Positions 1 through 8,603 are shown, numbered from the stretch's first letter. The stretch: DNA of 32,489 nucleotides from Bacteroidota bacterium (GCA_021794195.1 JAJYRG010000015.1:10397-42885), one strand, 5' to 3'. Made by a program: numbers and translations. The notes: a model not told the origin generated them from the letters alone.

Positions 1-2649
1 GAAAATGCAACAATTGTCATTCTTCAGCAGCAAGATTCTATTTTAAAAGATTTTGCACGCACGGATGAGAAAGGGCTTTTCAAGCTATCGATTGCAGATA
101 CCAATGATTATATATTGATGATTAGCTATCCCAAATATGCGGATTTTACAAAAACTTTTAATGCTGCTGAGTCGCAGGATTTTGGAAAGATATCTTTGCA
201 AACTGCTGCTCACCTCATTGAAGAAGTAGTAGTGACAGGGAGATTGCCGGTTGTAATCAAAGGAGATACTATAGAATACGATGCAGATAGCTTTACAGTG
301 GAGAAAAATGCTAAAGTAGAGGATCTTTTAAAAGTAATGCCAGGCATTACTGTAGATTCAGAAGGGAAAATCACAGCTCAGGGGAAAACGGTGGAAAAAG
401 TATTAGTGGATGGGGAAGAGTTTTTTGGAGATGACCCTACTTTAGTTACGCGAAATGTTCGTTCTGATATGGTAGATAAGGTGCAGGTATATGAAAAACA
501 ATCAGAAGAAACGGAGCGGACGGGAGTGGATGACGGTGAACGCATCCAAACGATAAATGTGGAATTAAAGGAAGATGCAAAAAATGGAGTGTTTGGAAAA
601 GCGACCGCAGGGGGAGCTACTGATGAATATTATACAGGACAGCTTATGCTTAATAAATTTAAAGGTTCGCAGAAGATCGGAGCCTTCATGATCACAGGCA
701 ATAATGGCACAACCGGGTTGTCATGGTCGGATGCACAGAAATACGGTGGAGGAAGCATGGAGGTAGGGGATGATGGCGGTATTTCGATTAGCGGAGGGGA
801 TGATTTCGGAGGCTGGGGCGGAGAATACCAAGGAAGCGGTATTCCTAATGTTTTAAACACAGGGATTAATTTTACAGATAAATGGAATGGAGACAAAAAT
901 AAAATTAATCTTGGCTATTTATACGGAAAAATTAATGCGAATGGGGAATCCGAAAGACTTACTCAAAATAATTTGGAAGACCGCACCTTGTTCAATGCCC
1001 AAAACGCTCTTTTTGAGAATGATAAAAATAGACACCAATTTAATCTGAAATATGATCTCAAAATAGATTCACTGACTACTTTGACGGTGACAGGAAGCGC
1101 ATCCAAATGGGACGAATGGAATAGCTCTACGGACAGTTCTTATATGACAGATAGAGAAGGAATAACATTAAATGATCAATACAGACATCAAGTATCAGAT
1201 GATAGTCGGACTTCCGTAGATTTCAATGGGTACCTCACGCGCAAATTTCATAAAGAAGGCCGTTCTATCTCTTTACGTGTTAATTATCGGGGAAATGAAT
1301 CGAATGGGAATCAATTTTTGAATAACCGTTTAAATTATTATTCGGAAAACGGGGAGATAGAGACAAGTTCAATAACTGACCAAGAGAAGAAAAAAACAGA
1401 TAACTCTTCATATACCATGGCTTCCATAGCGTATACCGAGCCTCTTTCGAAGCAGTTAAACCTAAGTCTATCTTACGGAATAACCAATAATGGCAGCAAT
1501 TCGATGTTATATTCATATAATAAAGACGGGGGAGAGGACTATTCTCAATTAGACTCTTTATACAGTAGTGATTTTGATTACCGTACGTTATCTTCCAACT
1601 ATAATGTTTCATTGAATTTTAAAAGTGAAAAATTTAGAGTGAATTTTACTAACCTGTTGAAAAACGATCAGCTTAAACAAGAGAACAACTTTACCCAAGA
1701 CAAAACAGAGCGTTCATTCCTTACTTACAATCCTTCTGTAAATGTTACCTATAATATTTCGAAAAACTCCCATCTTAGAGTGGGATATAGAGGTACGAAC
1801 AGCCTTCCATCCCTTAGCCAGATACAGCCCTTAAGAAACAATGAAGATGAATTGAATGTGTATTTAGGCAACGAATCTCTAAAGCCTCAATTTAACCATA
1901 ATTATTCTCTTAATTTTCAGAAATATAATGCTTTAGAAGGTGCATACATGTATGGTGGGGTGTCTTTTTCACAAAATGTCAATCCGCTCACGCTTAACGC
2001 AGTTACGGATGATTATGGCAGAAGTACTTATCAGTGGGAAAATTTAACAGATAAATCAAATCGAAATGCGAATATGTATATTGGAAAAGGTGTAAAACTT
2101 ATTAGGGAGTGGGATTTGGATTTCGATATTAGTGGCAGCGTAAATTATAATGATCAATATAATTTTATAAATAGTAAACTAAATAATGCAAAATATATGA
2201 CATACAGTATCCGTCCGGGTATCCGTAGAACTGTTACCTCAGGTCTGAATATTTCGCTATACGTGTCTCCAGGATACTCCAAGCAAAAAACAACTCTTCA
2301 GCCCGAATTTGATAACAGCGGATTTACTTTACAGTCGAATAACAATATAAAATATTATTTCCCGAAACAGTTCGAACTCTTTACAGAAATTCGGTACGTT
2401 TACGAAGCCCCAACAGCCACATTTGACAAAAAATTTGAGAGATTAATCATTAATCCAGGCGTCAGTAAAAAAATACTGCGGGATGAATCTTTAAAAATAT
2501 CATTTTTGGTGAATGATTTGCTGAATCAAAATGTAGGTTTCCGAAGATCACAAAATGGGAATGTGTTTACTCAAAATAGCTACGACACTATCCGGCGTTA
2601 TTATATGCTTAGAGTGTCTTGGGATTTTAATAAAATGTTTAATAAATAA
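1..2649 (+). CDS. Outer membrane beta-barrel protein, TonB-receptor-like (5' end missing)
   Basis: The reading frame is open from base 1, so the true start lies left of the window. The first in-frame ATG at 115 is not the start, because bases 1-114 encode the end of a carboxypeptidase-regulatory-like beta-sandwich (a TDEKGLFKLSI-type strand). Next comes a plug-like region with EEVVVTGRLP, LLKVMPGITVDSEGKI and VDGEEFFGDDP, then about 600 residues rich in alternating aromatic and polar residues, typical of a large outer-membrane barrel. The C-terminus (YYMLRVSWDFNKMF) looks like a final beta strand that ends in an aromatic residue. This matches the 'outer membrane beta-barrel family' of Bacteroidota, related to TonB-dependent receptors. 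The substrate cannot be read from sequence. A GLPGLI protein follows 15 bp downstream, a common partner in this phylum. Confidence 0.9.
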   Translation, partial: ENATIVILQQQDSILKDFARTDEKGLFKLSIADTNDYILMISYPKYADFTKTFNAAESQDFGKISLQTAAHLIEEVVVTGRLPVVIKGDTIEYDADSFTVEKNAKVEDLLKVMPGITVDSEGKITAQGKTVEKVLVDGEEFFGDDPTLVTRNVRSDMVDKVQVYEKQSEETERTGVDDGERIQTINVELKEDAKNGVFGKATAGGATDEYYTGQLMLNKFKGSQKIGAFMITGNNGTTGLSWSDAQKYGGGSMEVGDDGGISISGGDDFGGWGGEYQGSGIPNVLNTGINFTDKWNGDKNKINLGYLYGKINANGESERLTQNNLEDRTLFNAQNALFENDKNRHQFNLKYDLKIDSLTTLTVTGSASKWDEWNSSTDSSYMTDREGITLNDQYRHQVSDDSRTSVDFNGYLTRKFHKEGRSISLRVNYRGNESNGNQFLNNRLNYYSENGEIETSSITDQEKKKTDNSSYTMASIAYTEPLSKQLNLSLSYGITNNGSNSMLYSYNKDGGEDYSQLDSLYSSDFDYRTLSSNYNVSLNFKSEKFRVNFTNLLKNDQLKQENNFTQDKTERSFLTYNPSVNVTYNISKNSHLRVGYRGTNSLPSLSQIQPLRNNEDELNVYLGNESLKPQFNHNYSLNFQKYNALEGAYMYGGVSFSQNVNPLTLNAVTDDYGRSTYQWENLTDKSNRNANMYIGKGVKLIREWDLDFDISGSVNYNDQYNFINSKLNNAKYMTYSIRPGIRRTVTSGLNISLYVSPGYSKQKTTLQPEFDNSGFTLQSNNNIKYYFPKQFELFTEIRYVYEAPTATFDKKFERLIINPGVSKKILRDESLKISFLVNDLLNQNVGFRRSQNGNVFTQNSYDTIRRYYMLRVSWDFNKMFNK

Positions 2650-2664
2650 AAGAGCATAGAAACC

Positions 2665-3447
2665 ATGAGGTATTGTTTATTCGTCCTTTTTATATTCTTT
2701 TTTAATTATATGCATGCGCAGTATGCTCACTTTCCGACAGAAGGCACCATCACGTATGATAAAACCTTTCATGTCAAGAATTTGATGAAACGTCATTTGG
2801 AGACATTAAAAGAAGGGAACTTCCAACGCCAAGCGTTTGAGCAATTGTTAGAGAAGGCTCCAGACACGTTTGTGGCGCATAAAGAGCTTCGTTTTAAGGG
2901 AGAGAAGTATTCTTTTAAACAGGTCAAAGAAGACTATCCTACGCTTATAGAAAATCTAATGAATTGGGGAGTGTTCGGTTACCAAGTGGATTCTTACACG
3001 GATTTGGAAGAGGAAAAATATATGGGCTATTTTGACTTTTCGGGAACTCCAATCTTATTAGAGGATAGCCTTTTGGATGTCAAATGGAAAATTACGAATG
3101 AGTATAGAGAAATAGCCGGATATGAATGTCGCCGGGCAAATGGTTTATTATTGGATTCGATTTATGTCGTAGCTTTTTATACGGATCAGATTCCGGTTTC
3201 TGCCGGACCGGGCGGAAGCCACGGTTTACCGGGAGCGATTTTAGGATTTGTGGTACCCGAGCTGCATTATAATATTTATGCTTCTAAAGTTGATTTATCT
3301 CCCGTGGTGCCCACAAAAGAATTAGGACAAAAGAAAAAAGAGAAACCCATGCGAAGAGAAGAGTTTTATGATAAACTTAAATCAACAGTTGGCCAGTATA
3401 TTGATGAAAAACAATATAATTTAATTATGACAATGATTTTTCTTTAA
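2665..3447 (+). CDS. GLPGLI family protein
   Basis: The 260-residue protein has a signal peptide (hydrophobic residues 4-14, cleavage near HAQ at 17-19). Its diagnostic motif GLPGAILGF at residues 187-195 follows GPGGSH, which is the family signature of GLPGLI proteins. The family is confined largely to Bacteroidota and its function is unknown; members are exported and are often encoded next to an outer-membrane beta-barrel or TonB-dependent protein, as here (15 bp after the upstream stop). Two cysteines (residues 4 and 155) are present, but only the second is in the mature part. The lysine-rich segment near residues 225-230 and the C-terminal segment end shortly after the core domain. Transcription probably continues from the barrel gene and ends at the hairpin at 3510-3544. 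Confidence 0.88.
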   Translation: MRYCLFVLFIFFFNYMHAQYAHFPTEGTITYDKTFHVKNLMKRHLETLKEGNFQRQAFEQLLEKAPDTFVAHKELRFKGEKYSFKQVKEDYPTLIENLMNWGVFGYQVDSYTDLEEEKYMGYFDFSGTPILLEDSLLDVKWKITNEYREIAGYECRRANGLLLDSIYVVAFYTDQIPVSAGPGGSHGLPGAILGFVVPELHYNIYASKVDLSPVVPTKELGQKKKEKPMRREEFYDKLKSTVGQYIDEKQYNLIMTMIFL

Positions 3448-3509
3448 ATGGACCGAACCTTTTGTTGTCTGCCATAAAACAATATTTTCCTATGGACGAC
3501 GAATAAAAA

Positions 3510-3544
3510 AATCCTTGGTGACACAAGTCCACCAAGGATTTTTA
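3510..3544. terminator. Bidirectional Rho-independent terminator
   Basis: A perfect 11-bp inverted repeat (3510-3520 with 3530-3540) has a 9-nt loop. It is flanked by seven A on the left and five T on the right, so both strands read hairpin plus U-tract. It lies between the convergent GLPGLI gene (plus) and histone H1-like gene (minus) and can serve both. Confidence 0.85.
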
Positions 3545-3562
3545 TTTACAATAAAATAATAC

Positions 3563-3745
3563 TTACTTCTTTTTTGAGTTTTTAATCTCAGTTACTTCGT
3601 TTCGGATATCTTGTGCTAATACTTTTACTTCCTGCATTCCTTTACGAACTCTTGTGCCCGCAGCTGCATTACCATTGTTGTAAAATTTGTCTGCATCGGC
3701 TTCTACAGATGCGATTAAATCTTTTAATTTAGTGTAATTTTTCAT
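3563..3745 (-). CDS. Histone H1-like protein
   Basis: This 60-residue protein resembles the short histone H1/Hc1-like proteins annotated across Bacteroidota. The recognisable core is KDLIASVEADADKFYNNGN followed by AAGTRVRKGMQEVK and a lysine-rich end (KNSKKK). It is predicted to be almost wholly helical and is basic at its C-terminus. It lacks the long alanine/lysine/proline tail of chlamydial Hc1, so DNA binding is a family-based inference. It is probably monocistronic: it has its own upstream region and the strong hairpin at 3510-3544 downstream. The ATG at 3745 is the only sensible start and is followed at once by the conserved KxYxxLKDLI beginning. No Shine-Dalgarno sequence precedes it. 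Confidence 0.85.
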   Translation of the reverse strand: MKNYTKLKDLIASVEADADKFYNNGNAAAGTRVRKGMQEVKVLAQDIRNEVTEIKNSKKK

Positions 3746-3846
3746 GTTTTTAATTCTAATAAATTTTCAAATTTCTGTTTATAGACGGTTAAATATACAA
3801 ATTCTCGGCAAAGACAAGTAATAAATGTGGCTTTTTGTACGAAAAT

Positions 3847-3867
3847 AAATGGTATTTAACCATATTT
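3847..3867 (-). terminator. Weak hairpin after the S46 peptidase gene
   Basis: A 5-bp stem (3849-3853 with 3859-3863) with a 5-nt loop lies just past the stop codon of the peptidase gene. It is followed on the minus strand by TTTATTTTC. The stem is short, so the assignment is tentative. Confidence 0.3.
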
Positions 3868-3880
3868 ATCAGTATTTCCT

Positions 3881-6022
3881 CTATTTTACTATGTTTAACT
3901 CATTTATAATGTGCTGTGCGCCGGCAAACTTATCGATGATAAATAATACATATCTGATATCCACAGAGATAGTTCTTTGTAATTTAGAATCAAAAATAAC
4001 ATCCCCTGCCATTGCTTCGATATTACCGTCAAATGCCAAGCCGATCAATTCTCCATTTGCATTTAATACGGGTGATCCCGAGTTACCTCCGGTAATATCC
4101 TGATCACTTAAGAAGTTAACGGATATATGCCCATTTTTATCTGCGTATTGCCCAAAATCTTTTTCTTCATAAAGATCGATTAACCGCTGTGGCAAATCAA
4201 ACTCTTCATCTCCCGGCTTGTATTTAGCGATAGTGCCTTCGAGTGTAGTATAAAAGTTAGCTTTAGCATCATTGATCTTGTTTGTTCTCGGGAGCGATCG
4301 GATTTTTCCATAGGTCAATCTCAACGTACTGTTGGCATCAGGGTAGAAGTTCTTTTTAGGATTTGCTTCTAAAACTCCTGCAATATATTTGCGATATGCA
4401 GATTGGAATTTTCCCTCAGCCTGTTCTTGTTCAGGGCTCGTTTCCCTATACTTTTCCATCAAGGCCTTTGATACTTTGAAAAGAGGATCCGAAATGACTT
4501 TATCCTTAGAGGGGTTGTCCAGGTAATTTTTTAATTTTTCTATAGAACCGAATATGCTTTCATCAAAAGACTGTTGGATATATTCAGTAAATGAATGGTG
4601 ATTTTGTGTTGCCAAGTCCGAAATATAAGAAGCGGTTTGGCCTCCTTTTGAAGCGTATAAGTCCAGTTCATCCGCTAATACATCTATTTCTAAAGGGAGA
4701 TATATTTTTTCATAATTTTGAGCTATAAAACTATCCAATCTGGGGCGCATTTCATTTCTTTTAGCTTCATTTTCTTCAGCGAATTGGATAAGCCCATTAC
4801 CTAAGCTGAAAGGCAGAGCGGCGAAAGTAGAAGAACGCAACATTCCTATTAAATAGTTGTCATGCTTCGCTTTTTCATTTGTAGAAGCATAATACGCATT
4901 GATAGTCTGTATTACGTTTCCATATTTCTCTCTATTTTTACGTTTATTTGCCCATTTGTTGAATTTTCTTTCTTCTTTCGCTTTTGTTTTTGCGGTTTTG
5001 TGTTCGGTAAGGGCGTCAATCATTCCCTGTCTATTTTTCCAATAATTAGATACTCCGGAATACTTTGAAGCATAGTTTAATTTTACGGCTTGATCTTTAT
5101 CCATATGCTTTTTCATAGCATCCATTCCTACCTTACTGGATTCTACCCAGGCAGGGTAAGCATATTTGACATTTTGCTCTATGCCTGCTGCATTCATCCA
5201 CCTATTTGTGCGTCCGGGATACCCTAAAATCATTGAAAAATCCCCTTCTTCAAATCCTTTTATACTGACAGGTAAATGGTATTTTGGTTTTAAAGGAATA
5301 TTGTTCTGAGAGTACTCAGCCGGTTCTCCATTTGCATCTGCATATACACGGAATACCGAGAAATCTCCTGTGTGGCGAGGCCACTCCCAATTATCTGTAT
5401 CCCCTCCGAATTTGCCAATGCTGCTTGGCGGTGTACCGACCAAACGTACGTCTGTATAATCCTGATAAACGAAATAATAGTATTCATTTCCATTATAAAA
5501 AGATTTTACGGAGACTATATATTTTCCATCTTCATTGTTTTCAGCTTCAATTTTTGAGATCTCTTTATTAATTGTTTTCTCTCTTTCTTTCTCGTCCATA
5601 TTCTCATCTACTAAAGAGAGGATGCGTTCTGAAACATCATCCATTCTTACAAAAAAACGAACATATAAAGATTCCGGCTTTAATTCTTCTTCATGATTTT
5701 TTGCCCAAAAACCGTTTGTTAAATAATCGTTTTCGGGAGAAGAAAGATCTGCAATGGCTCCATACCCACAGTGGTGATTTGTAAAAACCAGGCCTTTTTC
5801 AGAAACTATTTCTGCCGTACACCCTCCATTAAACTGGACGATAGCGTCTTTTAAACTGGAATGGTTAATGGCATAAATTTCTTCCGCAGAAAGTTGCAAG
5901 CCCATTTTATGCATCTCAGCTTCGGTTTTGCCCTTAAGATGCATTAAAAACCACATCCCTTCATCCGCCCAACCCGGCAAACTTAGGGTTATCGCGGCTA
6001 AAAAAATATATATTTTTTTCAT
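3881..6022 (-). CDS. S46 family dipeptidyl peptidase (DPP7-like)
   Basis: This exported serine peptidase releases dipeptides from the N-terminus of oligopeptides, probably in the periplasm. It has 713 residues, the usual length for the family. A signal peptide (residues 1-19) precedes DEGMW, the usual mature N-terminus. The catalytic triad is visible as His84 in TNHHCGY, Asp220 in PRHTGDF and Ser648 in GGNSGSP. The substrate-pocket position in LAFDGN is Gly666. In characterised enzymes, glycine here goes with DPP7 (hydrophobic P1) and arginine with DPP11 (Asp/Glu P1), so DPP7-type specificity is inferred. It is transcribed alone from a TATCTTTG box at 6072-6079. Such peptidases feed amino-acid-using Bacteroidota. 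Confidence 0.93.
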   Translation of the reverse strand: MKKIYIFLAAITLSLPGWADEGMWFLMHLKGKTEAEMHKMGLQLSAEEIYAINHSSLKDAIVQFNGGCTAEIVSEKGLVFTNHHCGYGAIADLSSPENDYLTNGFWAKNHEEELKPESLYVRFFVRMDDVSERILSLVDENMDEKEREKTINKEISKIEAENNEDGKYIVSVKSFYNGNEYYYFVYQDYTDVRLVGTPPSSIGKFGGDTDNWEWPRHTGDFSVFRVYADANGEPAEYSQNNIPLKPKYHLPVSIKGFEEGDFSMILGYPGRTNRWMNAAGIEQNVKYAYPAWVESSKVGMDAMKKHMDKDQAVKLNYASKYSGVSNYWKNRQGMIDALTEHKTAKTKAKEERKFNKWANKRKNREKYGNVIQTINAYYASTNEKAKHDNYLIGMLRSSTFAALPFSLGNGLIQFAEENEAKRNEMRPRLDSFIAQNYEKIYLPLEIDVLADELDLYASKGGQTASYISDLATQNHHSFTEYIQQSFDESIFGSIEKLKNYLDNPSKDKVISDPLFKVSKALMEKYRETSPEQEQAEGKFQSAYRKYIAGVLEANPKKNFYPDANSTLRLTYGKIRSLPRTNKINDAKANFYTTLEGTIAKYKPGDEEFDLPQRLIDLYEEKDFGQYADKNGHISVNFLSDQDITGGNSGSPVLNANGELIGLAFDGNIEAMAGDVIFDSKLQRTISVDIRYVLFIIDKFAGAQHIINELNIVK

Positions 6023-6071
6023 TCGATCGTGTGTTTATCAATAATAAAATACCTTATATAATATTAACGCC

Positions 6072-6079
6072 CAAAGATA
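6072..6079 (-). promoter_or_regulatory. -7 promoter box TATCTTTG for the S46 peptidase
   Basis: On the minus strand this is a perfect match to the Bacteroidota consensus TAnnTTTG. Transcription would begin a few bases downstream, giving a leader of roughly 45 nt before the ATG at 6022. The upstream -33 element is not clear. Confidence 0.6.
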
Positions 6080-6228
6080 AATAAAAAGGTTTAGTACATG
6101 GGAGTAATTGTGTTTTTACGGTGCGTCATTTGACCTATTATAAGGGAGATGTCACTCAAAAAATACAGGGAAACCGAAATTCTATTCGAAGCATTCCGGA
6201 ATTTAATGTAAAGTGCTGTTTAAATAAT

Positions 6229-6236
6229 TATATTTG
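6229..6236 (+). promoter_or_regulatory. -7 promoter box TATATTTG for the helicase operon
   Basis: This exact TAnnTTTG match lies only 4 nt before the GTG at 6241. If it is used, it places the transcription start at or next to that GTG, which argues for 6241 as the helicase start and for a leaderless message. Confidence 0.5.
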
Positions 6237-6240
6237 TAAA

Positions 6241-7539
6241 GTGCAGGCATTTTCAGACTTTAAATTCAATAAACAAATATTATCTGCTGTAGAAGAAGCG
6301 GACTATACGAATCCTACAGAGATCCAGACGAAAGCCATACCTTCTATTTTGTCGGGTAGAGATGTAGTGGGTATTGCCCAGACCGGAACCGGAAAAACAG
6401 CGGCTTTTGTTTTGCCTCTGCTGATGATTTTAAAATATGCACAAGGAGAAGACGCAAGAGCTTTAATTTTGTGTCCGACCAGGGAATTAGCTATACAGCT
6501 CGGAGAACATATAGAAATGTTTTCCACTTATTTAGATCTGCGTAAAGTAGTTTTATACGGAGGTATAGGACCGAAAAGACAAATAGAAGCCCTGGAAAAA
6601 GGTGTAGATATCATTGTGTCCACACCTAACCGCTTCATGGATCTCTATAAAAAAGGCCATATACATATCAGAAGCCTGCGGCATTTGGTATTGGATGAAG
6701 CAGACAAGATAATGGACATGGGGTTTGTGGGAATGATTCATAATATTTTGGAAGTCATTCCTCAAAAAAAACAGATCCTACTTTTTTCTGCAACGATGGG
6801 GGAAAGAGTACAGCGCATTGCAGATGATTTTTTGAAATCTCCTGTCCATATAGAAGTGAGTTTGCAAGCCACGCCGGCGCATACGGTAAAGCAGGAATTA
6901 TATAAAGTGCCTAATTTTCAAACAAAAATAAATCTATTAAAGTATTTATTTACCGATAACGACGTGTTTTACCGTATAATTATATTTTGCAGAATGCGCC
7001 GTTCAGCTGATTTGGTGTATGAATACCTGACAAAAAGATATGGAGAAAAGCACGTGCGGGTAATTCATGCTAATAAAGGACAGAATACGAGGATTAATTC
7101 TATAGAAGCTTTTAAGGAAGGAAACCTGCGCATATTGGTAGCTACCGATGTAGCCGCCCGGGGTCTGGACGTGAGCGAAGTGAGCCATGTAGTCAACTTT
7201 GATATCCCTATCGTCATAGAGGATTATGTACACAGAATTGGGCGTACAGGGCGTGCGGAAAGAGAGGGAACAGCGATTACTTTTTGTAATCCGGCAGAAG
7301 AATATCATCTCAAACGCATAGAAGCACTTATTCGACAAAAAATCCCTCAAAAAACTCTCCCTAAAGAGGTTTTCGTGGAAAAAACGCCTTATCGTGAACA
7401 ACAAGAGATAGCCCGTGAAGTAGATAAACAAAAACGAAGAGAGGATCCGAACTACCGAGGTGCCTTTCATGAAAAAAAAGACAGAAATGAAGGCGTGAAA
7501 AAAAGACAGAAAGACAGAAAAAAAAGGAGGGGGAGATGA
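6241..7539 (+). CDS. DEAD-box ATP-dependent RNA helicase (RhlE-like)
   Basis: The protein is an ATP-dependent RNA helicase of the DEAD-box family, probably acting in ribosome assembly or mRNA turnover. All core motifs are present in order: the Q motif region (F-SDFKF to PTEIQ), Walker A AQTGTGKT (residues 46-53), PTRELA, DEAD in LVLDEADKIMDMGF, SAT in LLFSATM, ARGLDV and HRIGRTGRAER. The C-terminal 60 residues are strongly basic (ending RKKRRGR), a common RNA-binding tail. The frame is open further up to a GTG at 6121, but family homology begins at about FSDFKF, so I use GTG 6241, directly behind a TATATTTG box. The next gene overlaps the stop by ATGA, which suggests translational coupling. 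Confidence 0.92.
   Translation: MQAFSDFKFNKQILSAVEEADYTNPTEIQTKAIPSILSGRDVVGIAQTGTGKTAAFVLPLLMILKYAQGEDARALILCPTRELAIQLGEHIEMFSTYLDLRKVVLYGGIGPKRQIEALEKGVDIIVSTPNRFMDLYKKGHIHIRSLRHLVLDEADKIMDMGFVGMIHNILEVIPQKKQILLFSATMGERVQRIADDFLKSPVHIEVSLQATPAHTVKQELYKVPNFQTKINLLKYLFTDNDVFYRIIIFCRMRRSADLVYEYLTKRYGEKHVRVIHANKGQNTRINSIEAFKEGNLRILVATDVAARGLDVSEVSHVVNFDIPIVIEDYVHRIGRTGRAEREGTAITFCNPAEEYHLKRIEALIRQKIPQKTLPKEVFVEKTPYREQQEIAREVDKQKRREDPNYRGAFHEKKDRNEGVKKRQKDRKKRRGR
7526..7530 (+). promoter_or_regulatory. Strong Shine-Dalgarno sequence GGAGG
   Basis: GGAGG sits 5 nt before the ATG at 7536, inside the end of the helicase gene. Most genes in this window have no such site, so it is notable and supports the small ORF downstream as a translated gene. 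Confidence 0.55.
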
Positions 7540-7784
7540 ATGTGAGGCTTACGCCTATCAATATCGGCTTAGCCTGCATCTTAGCCTGGTATATCACGGA
7601 ATATAATGCGGAAAACCCTGTGCCTATCGCTTGGGGATGGCTGATTGTATTTGTGATATTCTTGTCAGTAGTTGACATTTGGTTCCGTATGCGGTATTCG
7701 AATACGGGACGTTTGTGGATGATGCAAATAGGTTTTATACTTGTAGTAAGTATAATTTTAATTATAATAAAGATTCAATTCTAA
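7536..7784 (+). CDS. Small hypothetical membrane protein (82 aa)
   Basis: The function is not recognised. The protein has three hydrophobic segments, at about residues 8-20, 31-48 and 60-80, with WFRMRYSNTGR as a positively charged link between the last two. It is therefore a small inner-membrane protein. Its ATG overlaps the helicase stop (ATGA) and follows GGAGG at 5 nt spacing, both of which support translation. It is followed after 8 bp by gldC, so it sits inside a helicase-gldC-EVE operon. No catalytic or metal-binding residues stand out. Confidence 0.75.
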   Translation: MNVRLTPINIGLACILAWYITEYNAENPVPIAWGWLIVFVIFLSVVDIWFRMRYSNTGRLWMMQIGFILVVSIILIIIKIQF

Positions 7785-7792
7785 AAACTGAT

Positions 7793-8137
7793 ATGAAAAA
7801 AGCAGAAATAAAACTTGAAGTAGAATTAGATGATAAAAATGTTCCTCAAAATATCCAATGGACCTCTACGGATGGTGAAAATACTGAAGAGCAAGCTGTA
7901 AAAGCTTTGTTTTTAGCCTTGTGGGATGCGCAGTATAAAAATTCACTTCGGATAGATCTTTGGACAAAGGACATGCCTTATGACGAAATGAAACGCTTTT
8001 TTTATGAAACTCTGCAAACATTGGGGGATACTTTTATTCGCGCATCCGGTGGAGATGAAATGGCGGAAAAAGTAATAGGCGATCTGAGAGATTATTGTGC
8101 TCATTTTGCAGATAAAATGGATATTTTAGAACAATAA
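7793..8137 (+). CDS. gldC: Gliding motility protein GldC
   Basis: This 114-residue soluble protein begins MKKAEIKLEVELDDKNVPQ and continues with IQWTSTDGENTEEQAVKALF and LWDAQYKNSLRIDLWTKDMP, the pattern of the GldC family of Bacteroidota. GldC was found in gliding-motility screens of Flavobacterium as an accessory protein, but it is also widespread in non-gliding Bacteroidota, so its presence does not prove gliding. The frame extends upstream to 7679, but that part overlaps the 82-residue gene and is not family-like, so ATG 7793 is chosen. GldB, a frequent neighbour elsewhere, is not next to it. The EVE-domain gene starts 15 bp after its stop. Confidence 0.9.
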   Translation: MKKAEIKLEVELDDKNVPQNIQWTSTDGENTEEQAVKALFLALWDAQYKNSLRIDLWTKDMPYDEMKRFFYETLQTLGDTFIRASGGDEMAEKVIGDLRDYCAHFADKMDILEQ

Positions 8138-8152
8138 TAAAACTACTTATCG

Positions 8153-8560
8153 ATGAATTATTTTTTAGTTAAGTCAGAACCCTATGAATATAGCTGGGAA
8201 CAGTTAGTCAAAGATGGCGGTACGTATTGGGATGGAGTGCGGAATTATCAAGCCCGGAATAACCTCCAGGCAATGAAAAAAGGAGACCTTGTACTTTATT
8301 ACCACAGCAATAAAGGAAGAGAAGTGGTAGGAATCGCAAAAGTGACAAAAGAAGCGTATCAAGATCCGACCACTAAAGATGATAGGTGGGTGGCAGTAGA
8401 TATAGAAGCCGTAGAGGAATTGAAAAAAAACGTCACGCTCAAAGAAATAAAAGCGGATAAGCTCCTTCAAAATACGGCTTTGGTAAAGCAGAGCAGATTA
8501 TCGGTGATGCCTTTGAAACGGGAAGAGTTCGATAGAATTGTAGAATTGGGGAGCAAATAG
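8153..8560 (+). CDS. EVE domain-containing protein
   Basis: The 135-residue protein consists of one EVE domain, related to PUA and YTH folds and to human thymocyte nuclear protein 1. Visible hallmarks are the beginning NYFLVKSEPYEYSW, then WDGVRNYQARNNL, MKKGDLVLYYHSN and VVGIAKVTKEAYQDP, with tryptophans that form the base-binding pocket in the family. EVE domains are thought to recognise modified bases in DNA or RNA; the target here is unknown. It is the last gene of the helicase operon, 15 bp after gldC, and is followed by two hairpins (8563-8592 and 8604-8652). The helicase in the same operon makes an RNA-related role plausible, but that is inference. Confidence 0.93.
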   Translation: MNYFLVKSEPYEYSWEQLVKDGGTYWDGVRNYQARNNLQAMKKGDLVLYYHSNKGREVVGIAKVTKEAYQDPTTKDDRWVAVDIEAVEELKKNVTLKEIKADKLLQNTALVKQSRLSVMPLKREEFDRIVELGSK

Positions 8561-8562
8561 GG

Positions 8563-8592
8563 AAGAAAGCATTTTTATTCATATGCTTTCTT
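8563..8592 (+). terminator. Hairpin directly after the EVE gene
   Basis: AAGAAAGCAT (8563-8572) pairs perfectly with ATGCTTTCTT (8583-8592) around a 10-nt loop. No long T-run follows, so the next hairpin is the better terminator. Confidence 0.4.
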
Positions 8593-8603
8593 AAGAAGCA
8601 GAA

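Noticed and set aside
630..896. Pro/Ser-rich minus-strand ORF inside the barrel gene
   Set aside because: It is the complement of a Gly-rich stretch of the barrel protein.
7003..7678. Two long minus-strand ORFs opposite the helicase and the small membrane protein
   Set aside because: They are antisense to well-supported genes, and their Phe/Ser-rich translations reflect the A-rich coding strand.
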